Assembly: GCF_030053775.1 (NCBI RefSeq)
Contig: NZ_CP125669.1
Coordinates: 3,405,962 to 3,469,961 of the forward strand
Length of the DNA: 64,000 bases
Origin: Acinetobacter corruptisaponis
Lineage (GTDB): Bacteria > Pseudomonadota > Gammaproteobacteria > Pseudomonadales > Moraxellaceae
Direction: 5' to 3'
Shown here: piece by piece, positions 50,268 through 60,635 of the stretch
Layout of the letters: each line of letters begins with the position of its first letter
Numbering within the stretch: position 1 is the stretch's first letter
Notes under the pieces: generated by a model
Database searches by the model: none
What the model was told of the DNA's origin: nothing
What the model saw: only the letters and a program-made list of their open reading frames with translations
Made by a program: the position numbers and the translations under genes

Positions 50268-52205
50268 ATGAGTACAAATTTAGAATTTGATTTTTCTGAA
50301 AAATTTAAGTTTATAGACTTATTTGCAGGGATTGGTGGTTTTCATCTTGCTCTATCTCAGCTGGGTATGCAATGTGTTTTTGCATCAGAATTTGATGAGC
50401 ATGCCAGAAAAACTTATTTAAAAAATCATAAAATTGATGAAAAAGATTTTAATCGAGATATTCGTTCAGCTTCATATGAGTTGATTCCTGAACATGATAT
50501 TTTATGCGGTGGATTTCCTTGTCAGGCCTTTTCTCACGCAGGGAAAAGAGAGGGACTAATTGATGGAGCCAAGTCAGAAAGAGGTAATTTATTCTATTGT
50601 ATTGTGGAAATTTTATCGCAGAAAAGGCCCAGAGCATTTATTTTAGAAAACGTACGTGGATTAATGAATCATGATGATGGTCGTACTTTTCAAATTATCA
50701 AACATGAATTGGAAGCCTTAAACTATTCAGTTCACTATAAAATTTTAAAAGCAAGTGAATATGGCCGTCCGCAACATCGACCACGTATTTTTATTGTTGG
50801 GTTTAATAAAGATTTAGTTGAGACTCAACAGGAATTTCAATTTCCTACATCAGTCCCACTTAAATTAAATATGTCGGATGTATGGGAAGCAGAATGTAGT
50901 CGCGAAATTGGTTTCACCTTAAGGGTCGGTGGTAAAAGTTCACCGATTGATGATCGCCGTAACTGGGACGGTTATCTGGTCAACCATGAAGTGCGCCGTT
51001 TAACCCCTAAACAGGGAAAACGGATGATGGGTTTCCCTGATGATTTTGAGTTTCCTGTGAATCAAACTCAGGCCATGAAACAACTGGGGAATAGTGTCTG
51101 TGTGGATGTGGTCTATCATGTAGCAAAAGCAGTGCAGAATTATTTACAACAACATACCATACAGCGTACAGAGGAAAAGGATTTAATGAAATTCAATAAA
51201 GGTGAATGGAGTGAATTATATGCTTTCCTGAAGCTTATGCATGATAAAAAGTTATCATTTGGTAATGCTCGGTTAGAAGAAAAACAACCCAATGAATTTA
51301 TTAAAATTTATGCTCTACAACATATTGGTTCCAGTAAATTTTATGTCATTGGTGACGATCACTTAAAAATTATTGAGGGAAATCAAACGATTGATTTAGG
51401 CTCTATTCAGCATATTTTAAATGATGAAGTACTTGCCAAGATCAAGAACACGATTTTAAATCCTGAAACAAAAACTTTTAATATTGAACAACAGAGTTTA
51501 TTGGAATTATTAAAGATTAGCTCTTTTAAAGGCAGCTCATATACTAAGGCTGATTTAAACATTTCTTTTGAATTTCAAAATCAAAGTTATCAATATGACC
51601 CATTGGGAATAAAATCATTTTTAGGCAGTGCGCCAACACTACTCAATGCAGGATCGACAACCAATTTTATTTATGAGGTGAAGAATTTTAGAGGTACATT
51701 ACAGGATGTTAATCAAATTGAAACTTCATCAAAAATAAAGGATCGTTTAACTAAAATTGAAGAATTAGGAGGGCAACTCGAATTTTATAAATGTGAAAAT
51801 GACGTATTTAATGATAATTTACGAAAAGCAGACTCGCTAATGCCAGAGTATTTGGCAGAAATACTACTTAAATATTATAAAGGTCAAGGGCGCTATTTAA
51901 GAGATTTAGTCGATGATGAAATTAAAACTATTCGGGTTAAGGATTTTCTAAAAGCAATTTTATTGGGCATGTTCTCTGGTACGCCGTGGGATGGTGCTTA
52001 TACCTGTAATGGTTTGGTTGTAGTCAGAAAAGATGGTGATCTTTTACTTTATCATGTAATAAAAGATGCAGATTTAAAAGAATATTTATTTTTGAATACC
52101 AAACTGGATACAGCTTCCAGTACACGTCATCGTTTCGGTACGATTTATCAGGAAACCAATGGTAAATATTATTTTAAACTCAATTTACAAATCCGTAACA
52201 CCTGA
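50268..52205 (+). CDS. Cytosine-5 DNA methyltransferase fused to an HpaII-like restriction endonuclease (645 aa)
   Basis: Residues 1-~300 form a C5 methyltransferase: FAGIGG (motif I), GGFPCQAFSHAG with catalytic Cys85 (IV), ENV 127-129 (VI), PQHRPRIFIVG (VIII) and QLGNSVCVDVV (X). Target recognition part: TLRVGGKSS, DDRRNWDGYLVN. From residue 307 the text changes to KFNKGEWSELYAFLKLMHDKKL, the typical start of the HpaII endonuclease family (CCGG), and runs 339 residues, close to HpaII length. So both halves of a type II system sit in one frame. ATG 51186 at the junction has GAGGAAAAGGA upstream, so the endonuclease may also be translated separately. HpaII family recognition is by motif memory. 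The endonuclease part is more A/T-rich than the neighbouring def and metH genes, fitting horizontal acquisition. Confidence 0.78.
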   Translation: MSTNLEFDFSEKFKFIDLFAGIGGFHLALSQLGMQCVFASEFDEHARKTYLKNHKIDEKDFNRDIRSASYELIPEHDILCGGFPCQAFSHAGKREGLIDGAKSERGNLFYCIVEILSQKRPRAFILENVRGLMNHDDGRTFQIIKHELEALNYSVHYKILKASEYGRPQHRPRIFIVGFNKDLVETQQEFQFPTSVPLKLNMSDVWEAECSREIGFTLRVGGKSSPIDDRRNWDGYLVNHEVRRLTPKQGKRMMGFPDDFEFPVNQTQAMKQLGNSVCVDVVYHVAKAVQNYLQQHTIQRTEEKDLMKFNKGEWSELYAFLKLMHDKKLSFGNARLEEKQPNEFIKIYALQHIGSSKFYVIGDDHLKIIEGNQTIDLGSIQHILNDEVLAKIKNTILNPETKTFNIEQQSLLELLKISSFKGSSYTKADLNISFEFQNQSYQYDPLGIKSFLGSAPTLLNAGSTTNFIYEVKNFRGTLQDVNQIETSSKIKDRLTKIEELGGQLEFYKCENDVFNDNLRKADSLMPEYLAEILLKYYKGQGRYLRDLVDDEIKTIRVKDFLKAILLGMFSGTPWDGAYTCNGLVVVRKDGDLLLYHVIKDADLKEYLFLNTKLDTASSTRHRFGTIYQETNGKYYFKLNLQIRNT

Positions 52206-52214
52206 TGATTTAAA

Positions 52215-52250
52215 ATCCCCTCTATTCTTTTAATAAAGGGGATCGTTTTT
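52215..52250. terminator. Terminator between the restriction-modification gene and metH
   Basis: ATCCCCT (52215-52221) and AGGGGAT (52237-52243) form the stem; TTTTT follows on the plus strand and an A-rich stretch on the other side gives a poorer T-run for metH. Likely bidirectional between convergent genes. Confidence 0.7.
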
Positions 52251-52265
52251 AGCGTGTGCTTAATA

Positions 52266-55200
52266 TTACGCAATCGAATCATCCAAATTCGGCGCTAACC
52301 AACGTTTTGCTTCATCAATTGTCCAGTTTTTACGTTTTGCATAATCTTCAAGCTGATCTTGCGAGATTTTACCCACATTAAAGTAGTCACTTTCAGGGTG
52401 TGAATAATAGAAACCACTGACAGAAGATGGCGGCATCATGGCAAAGTGTTCAGTCAGTTTGGTTCCAATTTTTTCCTCAGAACCTAACCAGTCAAACAAT
52501 ACCGCTTTTTCCGAATGTTCAGGGCAAGCAGGGTAACCAGGTGCAGGACGAATCCCCACATATTTCTCTTTGATCAGTGCTTCATTATCAAGGTTTTCAT
52601 CAGGTTGATAGCCCCAAAACTCTTTACGAATCCGTTCATGCAAATGCTCGGCAAAGGCTTCGGCAAAACGGTCTGCCAATGACTGGACCAAGATGGCTGA
52701 GTAATCATCACCTTTGGTTTTATATTCATTGGCGAGTTCTTCCGCACCGAAAATCGACACGGTAAAGCCACCAAGATAATCATTTTGCTCTTTAGAAGTA
52801 CTGATATAGTCGGCTAAAGACAAGTTTGGTTTACCAGTGACTTTATCGGACTGCTGACGTAAATGTTCAAAGGTATGTGTGACATTCTGACTGTTTTCAT
52901 CAAACACACTCACGGTATCTGCATCGGTACGCTGTGCAGGATATAAACCAAACACGGCACGAGCATCAAAACGCTTATTCTCAATAATATCTTTCAGCAT
53001 GGCTTGAGCTTGATTGTATAAATCAGTTGCTGCTTCGCCGACCACTTCATCAGTTAAAATTTTCGGGAATTTACCTGCCAATGACCATGAAATAAAGAAC
53101 GGTGTCCAGTCAAAATATGGTACTAAGGTTTCAAGTGGATAGTTTTTAAGAACCTGTGTACCTAACGTATTTGGTTTTGGCGGTACATAGTTGTCATCAA
53201 TTTTAAAGCCATTTTCAATGGATTCTGCATAGCTCAATTTAGCCGCTTTCGGTTGCTTGTTGGCTAGGCGTTCACGAATCTTGGCGTATTCAGCACGATG
53301 CTCGGCAATAAAGTTACCACGCATTTCTTTTGACAGTAGAGTCGTCGCTACACCCACAGCACGAGAGGCATCCGCCACATAAATCACGGCATCATTTGAA
53401 TATTGCGGATCAATTTTAACTGCGGTATGGGCTTTCGATGTGGTTGCGCCACCAATCAATAAAGGAATAGTAAAGCCTTTACGCTGCATTTCTTTGGCAA
53501 CAAACACCATTTCATCTAAAGATGGTGTGATTAAACCTGATAAACCGATGATGTCACATTTTTCATCAATGGCGGTTTGCAGGATTTTTTCAGCAGGAAC
53601 CATCACACCTAAATCGACAATATCATAGCCATTACAGCCCAAGACCACACCCACGATATTTTTACCAATATCGTGTACATCGCCTTTAACGGTTGCCATC
53701 AACACTTTACCTTTAGACTGGCTACCTGTTTTTTCAGCTTCGATGTACGGATTTAACCAAGCCACCGCTTGTTTCATGACACGGGCAGATTTCACCACTT
53801 GTGGTAGGAACATTTTCCCTGAGCCAAACAAGTCGCCGACCACGTTCATGCCATCCATTAATGCACCCTCAATCACATCAAGGGGACGCTTGGCTTTTAA
53901 ACGGGCTTCTTCGGTATCTTCATCAATATAAGTGGTAATCCCTTTCACTAAGGCATATTCAAGACGTTTCTCAACAGACTGATTACGCCATTCAAGGTTT
54001 TCAGCCTCTTTGGCTGCACCGCCGTGACTACGATATTTTTCTGCAACTTCAAGTAATTTTTCAGTGGCTTCTTGTCCACTTTCACCCTGATTTTGATTCA
54101 GGATGACATCTTCAACCGCATCTTTCAGTTCTTTTGGAATATCGTCATAGATTGCCATTTGCCCAGCATTGACAATCCCCATGGTCATGCCTTGTTTGAT
54201 GGCATAATAAAGGAACACAGAGTGAATCGCTTCACGCACAGGTTCATTGCCACGGAAAGAGAACGATACATTAGACACACCACCTGAAATCATGGCATGT
54301 GGCAAGTTTTGTTTAATCCAGCCTGTCGCTTCAATAAAATCGACACCGTAGTTATTATGTTCTTCAATTCCTGTTGCGACAGCAAACACGTTTGGATCGA
54401 AAATGATGTCTTCGGCAGGGAAGCCCACATCATTGACCAACACATCATAAGAACGTTTACAGATCTCACGTTTACGTGCAGCCGTATCTGCCTGACCAGC
54501 TTCATCAAATGCCATGACGATAATTGCCGCACCATATTGACGACATAGGCGGGCTTTTTCGACAAACTCGTCATAACCTTCTTTTAAGGAAATCGAGTTC
54601 ACCACAGGTTTACCCTGTACACATTTTAGACCCGCTTCAATGATTTCCCATTTAGATGAGTCAATCATGATTGGCACACGGGAAATATCAGGTTCAGATG
54701 CCACCAGATTCAAGAAATGCACCATCGCATTTTGCGAATCGAGCATCCCTTCATCCATATTAATGTCGATGATCTGTGCGCCTGCTTCAACTTGTTGCTG
54801 TGCAACTTCCAGAGCTTCGGCAAAATTTTCTTCACGGATTAAACGCAGGAATTTTTTTGAACCTGTGACGTTGGTACGTTCACCGACATTGACAAATAGT
54901 GAATCATCATAAATGTTAAATGGCTCTAAACCACTGAGGCGACAAGCAGGTTTGGTTTCAGGAATTTGACGTGGCTTGATGTCTTTAACAGCATGATAAA
55001 TAGCACGGATATGGTCTGGCGTTGTACCACAACAACCACCTGTAATATTGATAAGACCACTTTCAGCAAATTCTTTTAAGAATGCTGCGGTTTGCTCAGG
55101 CGTTTCATCATATTCACCGAACGCATTTGGCAAACCAGCATTTGGATGCGCTGAAACAAAAGTATCCGCGACATCACTAATGGTTTTAACGTGCGGGCGC

Positions 55201-55964
55201 ATGGCATCAGCACCCAATGCACAGTTAAAACCAATCGACAATAAATCACCATGACGCACTGAGTTCCAAAAGGCTTCGGCGGTTTGGCCTGTCAGAGTAC
55301 GACCTGATGCATCAGTAATGGTGCCCGAAATCATTAAAGGCAATTCATAACCGATTTGCTTAAACACTTCCTTAACCGCAAAGATCGCTGCTTTACAGTT
55401 TAGCGTATCAAACACCGTTTCAATCAGAAGAATATCGGCACCACCTTCGATGAGGGCATGTGTTGCCTCAATATAGTTTTCTTTGAGTTCATCAAAAGTA
55501 ATGTTGCGGAAAGCAGGGTCATTCACATTCGGTGAAATGGAACAGGTACGGGAAGTGGGACCAAGCACACCTGCAACAAAACGTGGTTTGTCTGGGGTGG
55601 AATATTTTAAACAGGCTTGTTTGGCGAGACGAGCCGCTTCACGGTTGATTTCAGGGACTAAATCTTCCATGTGATAATCGGACATGGAGACACGTGTACC
55701 GTTAAAGCTGTTGGTTTCAATAATGTCTGCACCAGCATCCAGATAGGCTTCATGAATGCCCTGAATAATCTGTGGTTGCGTTAATACCAGTAAATCATTG
55801 TTGCCTTTAAGGTCTGATGCCCAATCTGCAAAGCGTTCACCACGATAATCTTCTTCTTGTAATTTATGGCGTTGAATCATGGTTCCCATTGCGCCATCAA
55901 TAATCAGGATACGCTCAGCTAAAAGTTGTTTTAATGTGGCTAACAATGGTGCAGGGGTGGACAT
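52266..55964 (-). CDS. metH: Cobalamin-dependent methionine synthase MetH (1232 aa)
   Basis: Transfers methyl from methyltetrahydrofolate to homocysteine through cobalamin. Four domains in order: homocysteine-binding with the zinc cysteines in [11 protein letters not shown] (about 320); pterin-binding ([15 protein letters not shown], about 360); B12-binding with DVHDIGKN (about 765), whose His ligates cobalt; and the reactivation domain with [15 protein letters not shown] (about 1150) that binds S-adenosylmethionine. Full length compared with E. coli (1227 aa). Monocistronic. I saw no cobalamin riboswitch in the 165 bp upstream. It completes the methionine side of the sulfur metabolism in this window. 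Confidence 0.97.
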   Translation of the reverse strand: MSTPAPLLATLKQLLAERILIIDGAMGTMIQRHKLQEEDYRGERFADWASDLKGNNDLLVLTQPQIIQGIHEAYLDAGADIIETNSFNGTRVSMSDYHMEDLVPEINREAARLAKQACLKYSTPDKPRFVAGVLGPTSRTCSISPNVNDPAFRNITFDELKENYIEATHALIEGGADILLIETVFDTLNCKAAIFAVKEVFKQIGYELPLMISGTITDASGRTLTGQTAEAFWNSVRHGDLLSIGFNCALGADAMRPHVKTISDVADTFVSAHPNAGLPNAFGEYDETPEQTAAFLKEFAESGLINITGGCCGTTPDHIRAIYHAVKDIKPRQIPETKPACRLSGLEPFNIYDDSLFVNVGERTNVTGSKKFLRLIREENFAEALEVAQQQVEAGAQIIDINMDEGMLDSQNAMVHFLNLVASEPDISRVPIMIDSSKWEIIEAGLKCVQGKPVVNSISLKEGYDEFVEKARLCRQYGAAIIVMAFDEAGQADTAARKREICKRSYDVLVNDVGFPAEDIIFDPNVFAVATGIEEHNNYGVDFIEATGWIKQNLPHAMISGGVSNVSFSFRGNEPVREAIHSVFLYYAIKQGMTMGIVNAGQMAIYDDIPKELKDAVEDVILNQNQGESGQEATEKLLEVAEKYRSHGGAAKEAENLEWRNQSVEKRLEYALVKGITTYIDEDTEEARLKAKRPLDVIEGALMDGMNVVGDLFGSGKMFLPQVVKSARVMKQAVAWLNPYIEAEKTGSQSKGKVLMATVKGDVHDIGKNIVGVVLGCNGYDIVDLGVMVPAEKILQTAIDEKCDIIGLSGLITPSLDEMVFVAKEMQRKGFTIPLLIGGATTSKAHTAVKIDPQYSNDAVIYVADASRAVGVATTLLSKEMRGNFIAEHRAEYAKIRERLANKQPKAAKLSYAESIENGFKIDDNYVPPKPNTLGTQVLKNYPLETLVPYFDWTPFFISWSLAGKFPKILTDEVVGEAATDLYNQAQAMLKDIIENKRFDARAVFGLYPAQRTDADTVSVFDENSQNVTHTFEHLRQQSDKVTGKPNLSLADYISTSKEQNDYLGGFTVSIFGAEELANEYKTKGDDYSAILVQSLADRFAEAFAEHLHERIRKEFWGYQPDENLDNEALIKEKYVGIRPAPGYPACPEHSEKAVLFDWLGSEEKIGTKLTEHFAMMPPSSVSGFYYSHPESDYFNVGKISQDQLEDYAKRKNWTIDEAKRWLAPNLDDSIA

Positions 55965-56129
55965 GCAGAACGCTCGCTAAATTCAATATGTAACAATGCG
56001 TGAAGTTTAGCAGAAATTAAGCGTCTTGCGGTGGGGAGCGGATCAGGAATGTTAAGATGAATTATTGAGGTTAGCTTCAATATGATAAAGTGAATGTGTT
56101 TAGCTAGGTAAGATGGAATAACAATTGAT

Positions 56130-56771
56130 ATGGATAGAATACAAAAACAGTCAGCTTTAGCATTATTGATAGAACAATTTGGTGATGTCACTTTAGCTAC
56201 AGATGCTTATACTCTGGCTGAAGAAGATTGGTACGATACCAGTCATGCACATATGGATGGCCAGCCTAGGCCATGTTTTAATTTTGATTATCCATTATCT
56301 CAATGGTTGGATGATGAAGAACAGGCATTGCATTCATCGTATGGTTATTGGCGAGAGTTGGAAAGGCAAGAAGCGATAGAAGCTTTACGGCAACAGCGGA
56401 AAATGCGTAATACTTACCCTAACTGGCAGGATATTCCTCTAGATTATTTATATGCTTACTATACAGGATTCACATTTTCCTCATCAGCAGGATTTTATTT
56501 TTATACGCCTCCATTATTGATGTGGATGTTTAAACAGGATGAGCTTAATGACTGGCAACAGCAGCATCTAGATACAGTATTTAATTCATGGGCTTTTAAT
56601 ATTACATATTCAAGTCAACAGTATGATTTAAATAGAAAGTTGCGAAACTTTTCAGATAAACAATTATATACTTTAATTGTGCTTTTGAAGCTACTTCCTA
56701 ATCTAGAGAACAATATTTCAGAAATTACGATGGTATTAGCGAATTATCGGTGTTCTCGATTAACTACTTAA
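56130..56771 (+). CDS. Hypothetical protein, aromatic-rich (213 aa)
   Basis: Soluble protein with Trp/Tyr-rich stretches. The segment YAYYTGFTFSSSAGFYFYTPPLLMWMF is similar in pattern to DUF6714-type immunity-like or hypothetical proteins (F-x-G-x-x-F-x-x-P-x-A-F-R-Y-Y-L-P), but I cannot assign a family firmly. No signal peptide. Divergent from metH with 165 bp between. Composition is A/T-rich. Confidence 0.6.
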   Translation: MDRIQKQSALALLIEQFGDVTLATDAYTLAEEDWYDTSHAHMDGQPRPCFNFDYPLSQWLDDEEQALHSSYGYWRELERQEAIEALRQQRKMRNTYPNWQDIPLDYLYAYYTGFTFSSSAGFYFYTPPLLMWMFKQDELNDWQQQHLDTVFNSWAFNITYSSQQYDLNRKLRNFSDKQLYTLIVLLKLLPNLENNISEITMVLANYRCSRLTT

Positions 56772-57298
56772 TTTTTTCATTTAAAATCAAAATTTTAATA
56801 ATTTTTCTATCTTGAGTAATAAAAATATTCTCTTTCCACGGCTTGTTGAATGAAGTATTCCAGATGAATTTACTTAATAGTTCATCAGCTTGGTTAGGAA
56901 AAAATTAAGCATTAAATCTGATTAAGGCCAGAAATGACATGAAGTCATATCATTACGCCTGATATTTAAAATTTTGTCATAAAAGCTTCATTAAGCTGTC
57001 ATAATTGAGCTGAATAATGCTTAAAAAGAACGCAAATAATCTGAAATATGACAGTCAGATGTCATATTTCATTGTATTTGTTGCAAAATCAGACAAACAG
57101 TTTTGTTTTAAAAGTATTTTTATTAACATGCTGTTTTTAATAATTAATTTTTTAAAAAATAGTGAGATTGTCCTAATAAAATTCCAGAAAATGTGACAAA
57201 ACTATGAAATTTTGGCTTCATGTGACAGTCCTTTGTCATATAATTGTCATAATTTAATTAAACAATACAGGGGATTTAATTATCCTCTTGCCGTCTAC
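56772..57298 (+). promoter_or_regulatory. Pho-box-rich control region of the phosphate transporter gene
   Basis: Direct 7-mers at 11-bp spacing, the arrangement bound by PhoB: TTGTCAT 56974, GCTTCAT 56985, CTGTCAT 56996, and a second set TTGTCAT 57233, TTGTCAT 57244. Between them is a perfect 12-bp-arm palindrome (57042-57071) built from TATGACA/TGTCATA, and further TGTCAT-like sequences near 56938-56946 and 57221-57228. The first set would drive transcription from about 57020 and the second from about 57265. No gene lies in these 500 bp. Confidence 0.65.
57042..57071. repeat. 30-bp palindrome in the Pho control region
   Basis: TGAAATATGACA and TGTCATATTTCA are perfect inverted arms around GTCAGA. 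It may bind a dimeric regulator, or act as a hairpin in transcripts that start at the upstream Pho-type promoter. Confidence 0.6.
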
Positions 57299-58927
57299 AT
57301 GAATTCTAATCTTCCTCCTGTTTCGGATTCACCGCTTGCCAGTTCACAGGCAAAATCGACGAATGTGCATGTTCCTACACCGAAATTCTTTATGCCGGTG
57401 TTTTTAACAATTATTATTGCAACACTTATTTATATTGGTTTTCAGGTGAGCGCTGATTTGGCGCATGTTCCACCATTAAGTTTATATTCAGTTATTCTTC
57501 TATCAACGGCACTTTTTATTGCGTTGGGCTTTGAATTTGTTAATGGTTTTCACGATACAGCAAACGCCGTAGCGACGGTGATCTATACCAATGCATTGCC
57601 TGCACCTGTGGCCGTCATGTGGGCGGGCTTCTGTAACTTCCTTGGAGTTATGGTGGCGAGTGGTGCGGTTGCATACGGTATTATTGCCTTACTTCCTGTT
57701 GAACTCATTATGAATGTGGGAAGTGGGGCTGGTTTTGCCATGGTGTTTGCCATGTTGATTGCCGCAATTTTATGGAATTTGGGGACTTGGTTTCTGGGCA
57801 TTCCAGCATCAAGTTCACATACCCTGATTGGTTCAATTTTAGGTGTAGGCATTATGAACTACATTCTAAATTCGAGTAACGGTGGTGCATCTGGCATAGA
57901 TATGGATCAGGTGATTAAGGTCGGTAAGGCCTTACTGTTCTCTCCACTGATTGGTTTCGCCTTTGCGGCTATCGTCTTTTTATTGGTAAAAACAGTCTTT
58001 AAGCGTCAACTGGAGCTATTCCAGCCGCCAGAAGGCAACAAGCCACCACCACCATTAATCCGTGCCATCCTGATCTTTACCTGTACAGGGGTAAGTTTTG
58101 CGCATGGTTCAAACGATGGGCAAAAAGGTATGGGGCTGATCATGTTGATTTTGATTGGTTTGGTGCCGTTGGCGTATTCTTTAAACAAGAATCTTGATGC
58201 AAAACACTTACAGTCATTTGAACAACTTTCAGTACAAACAGCGACTGTGCTTAATGTCAATCAAAATGAGCTGACAGATGCCAAAGCACGTGATGTGCTG
58301 ACTAAATACATCCAGACCAAAGAACAGACACCTGAGGTTGTGCCTGCACTTGCCAGCATGACTGCACATTTGGGTGAGCGTGTTGCCAATTATGGTGACT
58401 TGAAAGCCATTCCAGAGGCAGCGGTAAGTGAAATCCGTAATGATATGTACCTAAGTACCACCACATTCAAGCGTCTGGACAAGGCTGAGGCTTTACCTGC
58501 AATGAATCAGGATCAGGCAAAAGTTGTCAAAGAATACCGTGGCAATCTGGATTCATTCCTGCAATACATCCCGAACTGGGTGAAAGTTGCAGTAGCTTTG
58601 GCACTGGGTCTGGGCACGATGGTCGGCTGGAAGCGTATCGTGGTGACTGTAGGTGAACGAATTGGCAAGAACCACATGACCTATGGGCAGGGGATGTCGG
58701 CTGAACTGGTTGCAATGAGCACAATTGCTGCCGCCGATGGCTTGGGTATGCCCGTATCGACAACCCACGTTTTAAACAGCGCGGTTGCAGGCACGATGGT
58801 TGCCAACAAGTCTGGGCTGAACTTTGCGACAGTGAAAACAATCCTTTCTGCATGGATATTTACCTTGCCAGCAACGATTGCAATCTCAGGTGGATTATAT
58901 TGGTTGTTCCTCCAGTTCGTGTCCTGA
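57299..58927 (+). CDS. pit: Inorganic phosphate transporter, Pit family (542 aa)
   Basis: Metal-phosphate symporter in the inner membrane. Two PHO4 repeats are visible, FVNGFHDTANAVATVIYTNAL near residue 80 and FAHGSNDGQKGMGLIML near 270, with GIPASSSHTLIGSILGVG and GMPVSTTHVLNSAVAGTM as second family motifs. About ten hydrophobic segments; a ~150-residue central hydrophilic loop (LSVQTATVLNVNQNELTDAKA ...) separates the halves. ATG 57299 is chosen; the frame from 57212 crosses the second Pho-box set, so would place the boxes inside coding DNA. Pho boxes upstream suggest that phosphate starvation controls it. Confidence 0.92.
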   Translation: MNSNLPPVSDSPLASSQAKSTNVHVPTPKFFMPVFLTIIIATLIYIGFQVSADLAHVPPLSLYSVILLSTALFIALGFEFVNGFHDTANAVATVIYTNALPAPVAVMWAGFCNFLGVMVASGAVAYGIIALLPVELIMNVGSGAGFAMVFAMLIAAILWNLGTWFLGIPASSSHTLIGSILGVGIMNYILNSSNGGASGIDMDQVIKVGKALLFSPLIGFAFAAIVFLLVKTVFKRQLELFQPPEGNKPPPPLIRAILIFTCTGVSFAHGSNDGQKGMGLIMLILIGLVPLAYSLNKNLDAKHLQSFEQLSVQTATVLNVNQNELTDAKARDVLTKYIQTKEQTPEVVPALASMTAHLGERVANYGDLKAIPEAAVSEIRNDMYLSTTTFKRLDKAEALPAMNQDQAKVVKEYRGNLDSFLQYIPNWVKVAVALALGLGTMVGWKRIVVTVGERIGKNHMTYGQGMSAELVAMSTIAAADGLGMPVSTTHVLNSAVAGTMVANKSGLNFATVKTILSAWIFTLPATIAISGGLYWLFLQFVS

Positions 58928-58957
58928 TTACAAAGAATTGAATCTAATATTTTAAAT

Positions 58958-58983
58958 GCCTTGCTTCAGCAAGGCTTTTTTTT
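58958..58983 (+). terminator. Rho-independent terminator after pit
   Basis: GCCTTGC (58958-58964) and GCAAGGC (58969-58975) around TTCA are followed by eight T (58976-58983). Confidence 0.92.
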
Positions 58984-59034
58984 GATCAAAATATCTGTTT
59001 TGCATTGCTTTATCTGATAAAACATAAAAAGTCT

Positions 59035-59052
59035 ATTCCTCAAATGAGGAAT
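59035..59052. promoter_or_regulatory. ATTCC-type palindrome upstream of the beta-barrel gene
   Basis: ATTCCTCA and TGAGGAAT are perfect 8-bp arms spaced by two bases, 83 bp before the gene start. It belongs to a set of five related palindromes in 59.0-63.3 kb and is a candidate LuxR-type operator. Confidence 0.55.
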
Positions 59053-59134
59053 GTTTTTTTAACAAAAAATAACATACCATCTACCAGTTGAAATATTTGT
59101 TTTTTGAAACGGATTCATTCGGGGGAATGGTTAA

Positions 59135-60370
59135 ATGAATATCAAGATTTGGACAACGGGTCTAGCAATTGCTGTGATGGGAACAGGTTCAGTATTTGCA
59201 AAAGATATCTTCACTGCTGAAGTGCAGGTGGATGGTGTGACCCAGATGATTGGCTATAACAAGATCCTGAATGTTGCCGATCAGTATGAATCTGAAAATA
59301 TGCGTAAAATATTCCCAAATTATTCAGATATATCAGCAGTGAATGCAAAACTTGATTTGCGTAGTGTTCCTGTCAATATCAGTTATGCCCAGAACTCATC
59401 TACCTTGGTTTTCAAGATTCCATCTTTAGGTATTGAGCGTAGCTATACGGGTGCAACCCGCGAGGAAAGTAAGGAAAAATTTGTTGATGCGCTGGAAGGC
59501 ATGGATAAAGACCTGTTAAAGGCATTAACCAAGGAATGGGTAAAGAACTCACCAATTGATCCTGTTGCAGGCAACCCAACCAGCCTGCTTTCAAACATGG
59601 CTGTTTCAATGACAGACAGTTTATCTGACATGGCAACCAATCAGGCATTCGGCTTAAAAGACCAGTCATCTTCCAGTTTTTCAATGATGCCTCGTTTTGG
59701 CCGCTATACCCAACAAGGCTATGGTCTCAATGTTTATAACCTGCCATTGGCTTATTCACATTGGTTTGACTCCAAAAAAATGGGTTTGGTGATTGATGCG
59801 CCAATTACCTTGGTGGATACAGAAGATGCACTTTCTGGTAGCTTGAATCTTGGGGTAGGCCTTAATTTTCAGGTAACTTCAAATGATGCAATGACCTGGT
59901 ATCTTATGCCACAGGTTCGTGTTGGTGCAACAGGATCACAGGATTTTGGTACAGCGGCACTGATTTATGGTGGAGGGTTAAGCAGCAACGCCCAATTCCC
60001 CCTCAATGAGCATTCCAATATCTCCATCATCAACATGATTTCTTACTATAAAACGGATGCGCTGCAAGTGGGTGATTTTGACAGTGGTTATGACCTGCAA
60101 AACACCATTTTCCGTAATGGGGTGGAGTATAGCCATGTCCTGCATAAAACAGTTGCAGGCAGTCCATTGATTGCCAAGTTGCAGTATGCAAGAACAGATT
60201 TCTATGGCGATCAACTTTATTCCGATTTCCAGCATGATCTTTCTGGCTCGATTGGTTTTAAAAACCTAAAACCAAAAGCATGGATTGATGAATACCGTGT
60301 TGGATTTACCTACACCTACGCGGACAATAACCTAAAAGGCTTTATGGTAAACGCGGGTTATACATTCTAA
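59135..60370 (+). CDS. Exported outer-membrane beta-barrel-like protein (411 aa)
   Basis: Signal peptide MNIKIWTTGLAIAVMGTGSVFA. After a periplasmic-type domain to ~190 the rest alternates hydrophobic/aromatic strands (YGLNVYNLPLAYSHWF, MGLVIDAPITLVDT, DEYRVGFTYTYAD) and the protein ends GYTF, the terminal Phe pattern recognised by the BAM machinery. No recognised family. The gene has a terminator before it, so it is a separate transcript, and its upstream palindrome suggests control by the LuxR-type regulators that follow. Confidence 0.65.
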   Translation: MNIKIWTTGLAIAVMGTGSVFAKDIFTAEVQVDGVTQMIGYNKILNVADQYESENMRKIFPNYSDISAVNAKLDLRSVPVNISYAQNSSTLVFKIPSLGIERSYTGATREESKEKFVDALEGMDKDLLKALTKEWVKNSPIDPVAGNPTSLLSNMAVSMTDSLSDMATNQAFGLKDQSSSSFSMMPRFGRYTQQGYGLNVYNLPLAYSHWFDSKKMGLVIDAPITLVDTEDALSGSLNLGVGLNFQVTSNDAMTWYLMPQVRVGATGSQDFGTAALIYGGGLSSNAQFPLNEHSNISIINMISYYKTDALQVGDFDSGYDLQNTIFRNGVEYSHVLHKTVAGSPLIAKLQYARTDFYGDQLYSDFQHDLSGSIGFKNLKPKAWIDEYRVGFTYTYADNNLKGFMVNAGYTF

Positions 60371-60389
60371 TGTGTCTGATCTAAAAATT

Positions 60390-60407
60390 ATTCCCCAGAT
60401 GAGGAAT
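60390..60407. promoter_or_regulatory. ATTCC-type palindrome after the beta-barrel gene
   Basis: ATTCCCCA and TGAGGAAT, spaced by two bases, have one mismatch in the arms. It matches the 59035 site in spacing and sequence and lies 20 bp after the barrel gene stop, 229 bp before the first LuxR-type gene. Confidence 0.5.
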
Positions 60408-60464
60408 GGTTTTTAGACTAGTTTATCTATTAAGATAACAAGAATGATAATCTGGTGATGGATT

Positions 60465-60480
60465 TTCCATTTTAATGGAA
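60465..60480. promoter_or_regulatory. TTCCATT-type palindrome upstream of the first LuxR-type gene
   Basis: TTCCATT and AATGGAA are perfect 7-bp arms around TT. It is followed by TGACTGGGTAGC, similar to TGACTCAGTTAGC found before the second regulator gene. Confidence 0.45.
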
Positions 60481-60512
60481 TCACATGACTGGGTAGCTTA
60501 CCTTTACACTCC

Positions 60513-60543
60513 GCCATTCCCTGTATAGGGAATGGCTTTTTTT
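60513..60543 (+). terminator. Rho-independent terminator upstream of the first LuxR-type gene
   Basis: GCCATTCCCT (60513-60522) and AGGGAATGGC (60527-60536) form a 10-bp stem with a GTAT loop, followed by seven T. It ends either the barrel-gene transcript or a short RNA that starts in 60400-60490. Its core also has the ATTCCC/GGGAAT motif. Confidence 0.9.
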
Positions 60544-60635
60544 ATCGTATTTTGTAGAGATGTATTTCAAATACTTGAAATAACAAATTAAATACAATAT
60601 GGTGATACAGGAATGAAACTTGATACACAAATGTA

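Noticed and set aside
55965..56129. Cobalamin or SAM riboswitch upstream of metH
   Set aside because: The 165 bp hold no B12 box or recognisable aptamer core; the gap is shared with a divergent gene.
57212..57298. A 29-residue N-terminal extension of the Pit transporter
   Set aside because: It would translate through Pho-box repeats and has no resemblance to the family N-terminus; ATG 57299 is better.
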